Position numbers and translations under genes: made by a program. From assembly GCA_040880305.1 (NCBI GenBank), contig JBBDIP010000033.1, positions 1-26,635 of the forward strand: DNA of 26,635 bases. Direction: 5' to 3'. Shown piece after piece: positions 22,356-26,635 of the stretch (the first letter of the stretch is position 1; each line of letters opens with the position of its first letter). The notes beneath the pieces were generated by a model. The model was not told the origin of the DNA. It searched no databases and was given only the letters and a program-made list of their open reading frames with translations. Source of the stretch: JBBDIP01 sp040880305 (GTDB lineage Bacteria > Bacillota > Sulfobacillia > Fermentithermobacillales > Fermentithermobacillaceae).

Positions 22356-23537
22356 TTGCCATACAAGAGTTTCGACGAGATCAACCAGAAGATTCGCGAC
22401 AAGAAGGCGGTTGTAGTTACGGCCGAGGAGATAAAGCGGATAGTGGAGGAGAAAGGCCCCAAAGTCGCAGCCAAGGAAGTCGACGTTGTGACTACCGCGA
22501 CCTTCGGCCCAATGTGCTCGACCGGCGCTTTCCTCAACTTCGGGCACTCCGATCCGCCCATCCGCATGTCCAAGGTCTGGCTAAACGATGTCCCTGCCTA
22601 CGCCGGACTCGCGGCGGTCGACGCTTTTATCGGCGCAACCGAGCTCTCGGAGACCCGCGGCTTCGACTACGGAGGCGCCCACGTCATCGAAGACCTCATC
22701 GCGGGTAAGGAGATCAAACTGCGAGCTACCTCCTATGGGACGGACTGCTATCCGCTCAAGGAGCTAGAGACCTGCATCACTAAGGACTCCATCAACCAGG
22801 CCTACATGTTCAACCCGCGCAACTGCTACCAGAACTACGGCGCGGCGACCAATACTTCGGACCGGACCATCTACACCTACATGGGCACGCTTCTTCCCAA
22901 ATTGGGCAACGTCAACTACAGCACCACCGGCGAACTCAGCCCGCTGCTCAACGACCCCTTGTACAGGACCACCGGAGTCGGCACCCGCATTTTCCTCGGG
23001 GGGGCGCAAGGTTACATCGCGTGGCAGGGCACCCAGCATAACCCCTGTCAGGCGAGGGGGGAGAACTCGGTGCCGGTCGGGTCCGCGGCCACGCTGGCTC
23101 TCATCGGGGACTTAAAGCAGATGGACACAAGGTTCATCCGTGCCGCCGTATTTGAGAAGTACGGAGTGACCATGTTCGTCGGGGTCGGCATCCCGATCCC
23201 CATCTTGGATGAGGAGATGGCTTCCTTCGTGGGCGTGCGAGACAAGGATATCCACACCAACATCTACGACTACAGCGTGCCGTCGAGGTCCCGGCCGGTG
23301 ATCCGCAAGGTCTCCTATGAGGAGCTTCGCAGCGGCTCGGTCGCCATTGACGGGCGGCGGGTCCCAACCGCGCCGCTGTCGAGCCTCAAGATCGCTCGCG
23401 AGATAGCAGACCTGCTCAAGGCCCAGATCTCTTCAGGGGACTTCCTATTGCAGCAGCCGGCGATGGCACTGCCGGCCGACGTGCGGCAAAAACTCCTGGA
23501 AGTGGTGGGGACTGCTATCGAGGAGGGATCCAGATGA
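22356..23537 (+). CDS. Homocysteine biosynthesis protein, DUF39/HcyBio family
   Basis: In methanogens and some anaerobic bacteria DUF39 proteins are linked genetically to making homocysteine directly from aspartate semialdehyde and reduced sulfur. The 393-aa product has the family's typical parts: YKSFDEINQKI, VVTAEEIKRIVEEKG, TTATFGPMCSTGAFLNFGH (with a conserved cysteine), TSYGTDCYPLKELETCI, NPRNCYQNYGAATN and GAQGYIAWQGTQHNP. Start TTG 22356 follows AAGGAGGTCC by five bases. The end overlaps the next gene (ATGA). No CBS domains follow, unlike some archaeal versions. Confidence 0.92.
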   Translation: MPYKSFDEINQKIRDKKAVVVTAEEIKRIVEEKGPKVAAKEVDVVTTATFGPMCSTGAFLNFGHSDPPIRMSKVWLNDVPAYAGLAAVDAFIGATELSETRGFDYGGAHVIEDLIAGKEIKLRATSYGTDCYPLKELETCITKDSINQAYMFNPRNCYQNYGAATNTSDRTIYTYMGTLLPKLGNVNYSTTGELSPLLNDPLYRTTGVGTRIFLGGAQGYIAWQGTQHNPCQARGENSVPVGSAATLALIGDLKQMDTRFIRAAVFEKYGVTMFVGVGIPIPILDEEMASFVGVRDKDIHTNIYDYSVPSRSRPVIRKVSYEELRSGSVAIDGRRVPTAPLSSLKIAREIADLLKAQISSGDFLLQQPAMALPADVRQKLLEVVGTAIEEGSR

Positions 23538-23941
23538 AGAGAGTTAAGGCGCTGCTCACCTTCATGCCAAGCGATATCGGTAAGCCAATAACATATCACC
23601 TGGTCAAGGACTATGACTTGTGGGTCAACATCCTCCACGCTGAGATATCGGCGAGCAAGACCGGCAACCTGGTGCTGGACTTGGAGGGTGAAGACGCGAA
23701 TATGGAGCGCGCGGTGGCCTTCTTGGCGGAGCAGGCGGTGACATTCCGCCTGCTTAACGGCAGTGTGACCGTGTCGAAGGATAATTGCGTCCACTGCGGC
23801 GCCTGCACTTCGGTCTGTCCTTCAGGCGCCCTCCGCATTGAGGGGCCCCATTGGGTCCTGGACTTCCAAAAGGACAAGTGCTACGTCTGCCAGCTGTGCG
23901 TCAAGGCCTGCCCTTTGAGGGCGATAAGCGTCAACATCTAG
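23534..23941 (+). CDS. NIL domain - 2x[4Fe-4S] ferredoxin
   Basis: The 135-aa product joins a NIL domain (residues about 1-75; KPITYHLVKDYDLWVNILHAEIS, GNLVLDLEG) to a ferredoxin with two full cluster motifs, CVHCGACTSVCP and CYVCQLCVKACP. This is the standard partner of DUF39 in homocysteine formation, where it is thought to supply electrons or handle persulfide. Its start overlaps the DUF39 stop by four bases, so the two are made together. It may also donate electrons to the ASKHA protein, which has no cluster; that is inference. Confidence 0.93.
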   Translation: MKRVKALLTFMPSDIGKPITYHLVKDYDLWVNILHAEISASKTGNLVLDLEGEDANMERAVAFLAEQAVTFRLLNGSVTVSKDNCVHCGACTSVCPSGALRIEGPHWVLDFQKDKCYVCQLCVKACPLRAISVNI

Positions 23942-23970
23942 GTTGTCAGTGGAAGAGACGGTGGTGCTAG

Positions 23971-24699
23971 ATGTACGAGCCACGAAAGTACCGTGACCTG
24001 TTTAGCGGCAAGGACCTGGTCTTCTTCAACTGCATGGTCAAGGAGACCGACCTTCAGGTCGGCGCCAATCGCCTGATGGAGGGCGAAGTCAGGTCCGCCG
24101 CTGTAAAGTACCGCAAGCAAATTGAGGATTACATGAGGGTGAACCCCGAGTTCTTGATCTCTCTATCTCCGGTGGAGGCCAAGATAGGGGCGCCGGAGAT
24201 CGTGAAGAGCATGTGCGCGGCCGGGCTGGCAGCGGGCGTGGGTCCGATGGCGGCTGTCGCCGGAGCGATCAGTGAGGCCGTCGGCCGCGACATGCTGGAC
24301 AACTGGTACACCCGCGAGATTATCGTCGAGAACGGCGGGGACATCTTCATGAAGACTGACAGTCCAAGGAAGATCGGTATCTACGCGGGTTCTTCGCCTC
24401 TTAGCCAGACACTGGCAGTGGAGATCCGCCCGGACCAGTCGCCGTTGGGCATCTGCACGTCGGCGGGCACTGTGGGTCACTCACTGAGCTTTGGCAAGGC
24501 AGATGCCGCAGTAGTGCTGGCTAAGGACGCCGCCTTGGCGGACGCGGTGGCCACCGCTGTGGGAGACAGGGTCCATTCGGAGGATGACCTGGAGGCGGCA
24601 GTCACCTTTGGGTCAGGCATTGAGGGAGTTTCGGGTGTCGTGGTCATCGTTGGCGAGAAAGTGGCTGCATGCGGTGACATAAGACTTGTGGGATTCTAG
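23971..24699 (+). CDS. UPF0280 (COG2122) protein, ApbE-like fold
   Basis: The 242-aa product has the UPF0280 pattern: FSGKDLVFFNCMVKETDLQV, GAPEIVKSMCAAGLAAGVGPM, AGAISEAVGRD, IIVENGGDIFMK and LGICTSAGTVGHSLSFGKADAAVVLA. The fold is that of ApbE flavin transferases. In archaea and sulfate reducers the gene goes with DUF39 and NIL-ferredoxin genes and has been tied to sulfur assimilation into homocysteine or cysteine; the exact step is open. Start ATG lies 29 bases after the ferredoxin gene, behind a GGTGGT-like site. Confidence 0.9.
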   Translation: MYEPRKYRDLFSGKDLVFFNCMVKETDLQVGANRLMEGEVRSAAVKYRKQIEDYMRVNPEFLISLSPVEAKIGAPEIVKSMCAAGLAAGVGPMAAVAGAISEAVGRDMLDNWYTREIIVENGGDIFMKTDSPRKIGIYAGSSPLSQTLAVEIRPDQSPLGICTSAGTVGHSLSFGKADAAVVLAKDAALADAVATAVGDRVHSEDDLEAAVTFGSGIEGVSGVVVIVGEKVAACGDIRLVGF

Positions 24700-24797
24700 T
24701 GCGATATTGGCTTACGCGCACTTCCGGGGGCGTACACATCGAGAATGCACCTTACATAATGTGTTTACGCAACCAATTACCGAGGAGGTGCGAAAGA

Positions 24798-25007
24798 GTG
24801 CCGGATAAAGAGATCATTCAGGCAGTCCTGGACGCGGTGGGAGTGACCCGCAATACGAAGGAGAAGAAGGAGAACAGCAGATGTGGCGAAGAGGATGAGT
24901 GCGCCGCCCCCGAGAAGGTCTTCTACTTCATCTTCTGCAACTGCGTTACCATCAACAACGGAGCCTGCGAGGATTGGGAGTTCTGCAACAGCCGCTGCCC
25001 TGACTAG
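24798..25007 (+). CDS. Small Cys-rich protein, last gene of the methionine operon
   Basis: I recognise no family. The 69-aa product starts at GTG 24798 after CGAGGAGGTGCGAAAGA, a strong site. An N-terminal helix (PDKEIIQAVLDAVGV) leads to a charged linker and a C-terminal half with seven cysteines (SRCGEEDEC, IFCNC, GACEDWEFCNSRC) at spacings unlike a ferredoxin or rubredoxin. It could bind metal or carry persulfide. It lies 98 bases after UPF0280, just before the operon terminator, so it is most likely under the same SAM riboswitch. The gap before it holds a CATAAT but no clear -35. Confidence 0.75.
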   Translation: MPDKEIIQAVLDAVGVTRNTKEKKENSRCGEEDECAAPEKVFYFIFCNCVTINNGACEDWEFCNSRCPD

Positions 25008-25022
25008 GGAATGAGCAGGAGA

Positions 25023-25057
25023 GGGGGAGTCCGTTTCCCGGGCTCCCCCTGCTTTTT
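25023..25057 (+). terminator. Intrinsic terminator of the methionine operon
   Basis: Eleven-base stem (25023-25033 with 25039-25049, one G-T pair), TTTCC loop, then TGC and a run of five T. It follows the small Cys-rich gene by 15 bases and closes the seven-gene operon. Confidence 0.88.
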
Positions 25058-25074
25058 GTGTCTTTGCCTACCTA

Positions 25075-25491
25075 TCAACGCCGCGATAGCCTGACCAGTT
25101 CCGTCAAGATGAGGTACAGACTTCTCCTCCCATCGCCCACGCGCCCTTCCGGGGCTCCGGCCTCCAGGCCCTTCTTCAAAGCTGTCGCTATCCGGCTGGT
25201 CGCCAGGTTGCCCGCATTCTTTGGGACCTGCAGGATCACGTAGGTGTCGCTGTGCCCGTTGGGACTCCGCTTCACTTGCCAGGACCGGACCCTTCCCCAA
25301 GGAGGAATCCAAGATTGCGGCGTGCTCCGGATGCTTGCCCGCCTGCGCCGCTTGATGCGCCTGATGGAAGTCCGCAGCCACTTTCTGAGTCCTCGAAATA
25401 GTGACCGAAAACCTGAAACCGGCGAACGCTCGTGGGCGCCGCGCCGCCTTTCTTGCCGTTCAACATGTGGACCACGTGGACCGAAGAACAG
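25075..25491 (-). CDS. Doubtful leftward ORF, arginine-rich, CTG or internal GTG start
   Basis: An open frame runs leftward from an in-frame stop near 25570 to a stop at 25075. It has no ATG, GTG or TTG before GTG 25275, but a CTG at 25491-25489 lies seven bases after AAGGAGGG. From there the product is 138 aa with an Arg-rich middle (LFRGLRKWLRTSIRRIKRRR) and a more protein-like end (SDTYVILQVPKNAGNLATSR, SLYLILTELVRLSRR). From GTG 25275 it is 66 aa. No family is recognised. Other frames here are equally open because of high GC, so this may be a decayed gene or chance. The bases 25492-25607 show nothing clear. Confidence 0.3.
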   Translation of the reverse strand: MFFGPRGPHVERQERRRGAHERSPVSGFRSLFRGLRKWLRTSIRRIKRRRRASIRSTPQSWIPPWGRVRSWQVKRSPNGHSDTYVILQVPKNAGNLATSRIATALKKGLEAGAPEGRVGDGRRSLYLILTELVRLSRR

Positions 25492-25607
25492 GGGTAATCC
25501 CTCCTTCCCGGAACGTCGACGTTTGAACTTGGATAGCGGGTTGCAGAACCACTCGTCAACACGTTATGTTCATTGAGCCGGCTGGGTTACAGGTGGGGGA
25601 TAGGTGG

Positions 25608-25636
25608 TTGACTCACCTGCATACGGGAGTTATAAT
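25608..25636 (+). promoter_or_regulatory. Promoter of tRNA-Ala
   Basis: TTGACT at 25608-25613, a 17-base spacer and a perfect TATAAT at 25631-25636, 53 bases before the tRNA. Confidence 0.85.
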
Positions 25637-25689
25637 CATGTTTGCGCCGCGCCTTCTGGCGAAAGCCGAGGCCAGCGTACCCCTAAGGT

Positions 25690-25765
25690 GGGCCGGTAGC
25701 TCAGTTGGGAGAGCGCCTGAATGGCATTCAGGAGGTCGTGGGTTCGATCCCCTTCCGGTCCACCA
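25690..25765 (+). tRNA. tRNA-Ala (anticodon GGC)
   Basis: The 76-base gene folds into a cloverleaf: acceptor stem GGGCCGG with CCGGTCC including the G3-T70 pair that marks alanine tRNAs, D arm GCTC/GAGC, anticodon stem CCTGA/TCAGG with loop ATGGCAT (anticodon GGC), T loop TTCGATC, and an encoded CCA. The T stem GTGGG/CCCTT carries one T-T mismatch and one G-T pair. Confidence 0.96.
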
Positions 25766-25823
25766 ATTCATTTCCTGCTAGACGCGCTGTTGTGATACGG
25801 AGTCCTAGTCGTAGGCCTAGCAA

Positions 25824-25843
25824 TTACTGCAAGTTTACTGCAA
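25824..25843. repeat. Short tandem repeat after tRNA-Ala
   Basis: Two copies of TTACTGCAA (25824-25832 and 25835-25843), period 11 bases, 58 bases after the tRNA. Possibly a regulator site for the gene at 25950. Confidence 0.4.
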
Positions 25844-25949
25844 CTGAAGTCCACTCGTTGGCGACCTGCTCGTAGCTCCCGAGATCCCCTGTGGGATAGT
25901 AGCCGGCGTCCTTTGGTGTCCCGGTTCGTTCAACATGCTGGGAGGGAAG

Positions 25950-26264
25950 ATGATATCCGTTTTCCACTGCACGCACTGTAATGAGTCGTTCAAAGTACTC
26001 CCCGAGAATCTTGCTAACAGAGAGTCACTTGTGTGTCCCAACTGCGGAGCCATATTCCCCGAAGAAGTCCTCAAGCACCTGCGAGACCTGGGCACGGCAT
26101 ACCGAGAGGCAATCGACGTTCTCTATCAGGGCAACAAAGAGGGCAGCGGGTGGTTCATCTCTGTGGCCGCGCTGGACACTCCCCGCCCCGAAGGTGGCAA
26201 GTACTTGAAGTTCTTTCATTCAGAGGCCAAGGGATATTGGGAGAGGCCCCCACTGGCGCGATGA
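25950..26264 (+). CDS. Small zinc-ribbon protein of unknown function
   Basis: The 104-aa product begins MISVFHCTHCNESF and continues with LVCPNCGAIFPEEVL: two CxxC knuckles about 20 residues apart, a zinc ribbon. A helix (VLKHLRDLGTAYREAIDVLYQ) and an aromatic-rich tail (GWFISVAALD, KYLKFFHSEAKGYWE) follow. Start is ATG 25950, four bases after GGAGGG; ATG 25935 in frame has no site. No family recognised. The stop overlaps the next small ORF by four bases (ATGA). Confidence 0.7.
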   Translation: MISVFHCTHCNESFKVLPENLANRESLVCPNCGAIFPEEVLKHLRDLGTAYREAIDVLYQGNKEGSGWFISVAALDTPRPEGGKYLKFFHSEAKGYWERPPLAR

Positions 26265-26440
26265 GGGTTTGGGCACCTCCTCTCGGTGAGTGCCTCGGCC
26301 ACCCAGATGGGATGCGCACAGCGCCCGTACCAGAATGCCTCAGTCACCATGTCAGGAAGAACCTCAAGTGTCCCAAGTGCCGTGTCCCCGTGCGGTGTCA
26401 ACGCGTCGACTTTCTGGCAGTAGTTTCAGTGGGAGAGTGA
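26261..26440 (+). CDS. Small ORF, 59 aa, coupled to the zinc-ribbon gene
   Basis: Starts with ATG in a four-base overlap (ATGA) with the previous stop, which argues for coupling, although no clear ribosome binding site precedes it. The product ends with a half zinc knuckle, LKCPKCRVPVRCQR, then a hydrophobic tail. Short and unrecognised; it could also be an out-of-frame remnant of a longer zinc-ribbon protein. Confidence 0.4.
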   Translation: MRVWAPPLGECLGHPDGMRTAPVPECLSHHVRKNLKCPKCRVPVRCQRVDFLAVVSVGE

Positions 26441-26445
26441 TAACA

Positions 26446-26562
26446 ATGCCTTTCGCCTATCCGCCTCGGGAGTTCAATGCCGCGGCGATCCAGTGGCTCA
26501 ATCCTGGCCAGATCGGCGTCTACGGTGTCGTCGACCAGATAATTCACCCATTTGAGGGGTGA
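26446..26562 (+). CDS. Small ORF, 38 aa
   Basis: ATG 26446 lies five bases after the previous stop and eight bases downstream of GGGAG in GGGAGAGTGA. The product MPFAYPPREFNAAAIQWLNP, then QIGVYGVVDQIIHPFEG, has no Cys and no membrane segment. Unrecognised. The remaining bases 26563-26635 hold an AGGAGG near 26623 that may belong to a gene beyond the edge. Confidence 0.4.
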   Translation: MPFAYPPREFNAAAIQWLNPGQIGVYGVVDQIIHPFEG

Positions 26563-26584
26563 AAAACGCCAGGAAATTCACCCA
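26541..26584. repeat. Ten-base direct repeat
   Basis: AATTCACCCA occurs at 26541-26550 and again at 26575-26584, across the end of the 38-aa ORF. Too short to interpret. Confidence 0.35.
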
Positions 26585-26635
26585 CGGAGGTGCGGACAAA
26601 AACCTGGACTCGAAATGAGACAGGAGGATGTCCGT

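Noticed and set aside
25058..26635. CRISPR array or phage attachment repeat near tRNA-Ala
   Set aside because: Only short repeats of 9-10 bases; no regular spacing and no copy of the tRNA 3' end downstream in the window.

Overview
This window comes from a GC-rich, spore-forming, probably anaerobic member of the Bacillota (Clostridia-like or a related deep class). The evidence is the gene order spoIVFA-spoIVFB - radical SAM pair - rng - rplU - prp - rpmA - obg - nadD - LCP - rsfS, the N-terminal extension of L27 paired with its protease Prp, an S-box (SAM-I) riboswitch, strong AGGAGG ribosome binding sites with many TTG/GTG starts, and ferredoxin- and corrinoid-dependent methionine enzymes. 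This placement is inferred from content; no phylogeny was run.

Layout. 1-195: start of a leftward NusG-domain-II protein, with its promoter next to an insertion sequence (about 261-1483) that carries one DDE transposase. 1496-4758: a rightward operon of four membrane proteins of unknown function, with a near-consensus sigma-A promoter and a strong Shine-Dalgarno before every gene. It alternates two 'TM - soluble domain - TM' proteins with two polytopic proteins. 4773-5843: a leftward pair, an unknown 148-aa protein and a divergent Nudix hydrolase. 5932-7569: spoIVFA (M23-type) and spoIVFB (M50), the regulator/protease pair for pro-sigma-K processing. 7654-12234: a TIGR03960 radical SAM protein, its DUF2344 partner and ribonuclease G, with overlapping genes. 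12231-15530: rplU, prp, rpmA, a tandem-hairpin region with a terminator, obg, nadD and an RRM protein. 15763-17463: an LCP cell-wall ligase and rsfS, the latter apparently starting at ATA.

17471-25057: a methionine regulon under one promoter and one SAM-I riboswitch with its terminator. It holds metF, metH (without activation domain), a stand-alone ASKHA corrinoid-activation protein, the DUF39 / NIL-ferredoxin / UPF0280 set linked to sulfide-dependent homocysteine formation, and a new Cys-rich 69-aa protein. Together these could make homocysteine from aspartate semialdehyde, make methyl-tetrahydrofolate, methylate homocysteine and re-reduce inactive cobalamin, all shut off by S-adenosylmethionine.

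25058-26635: an intergenic region with one doubtful leftward ORF, tRNA-Ala(GGC) with a consensus promoter, and a row of three small ORFs, two of them zinc-ribbon-like. The most novel-looking parts are the four-gene membrane operon, the completeness of the riboswitch-controlled homocysteine/methionine operon with its unknown last gene, and the ATA start of rsfS.
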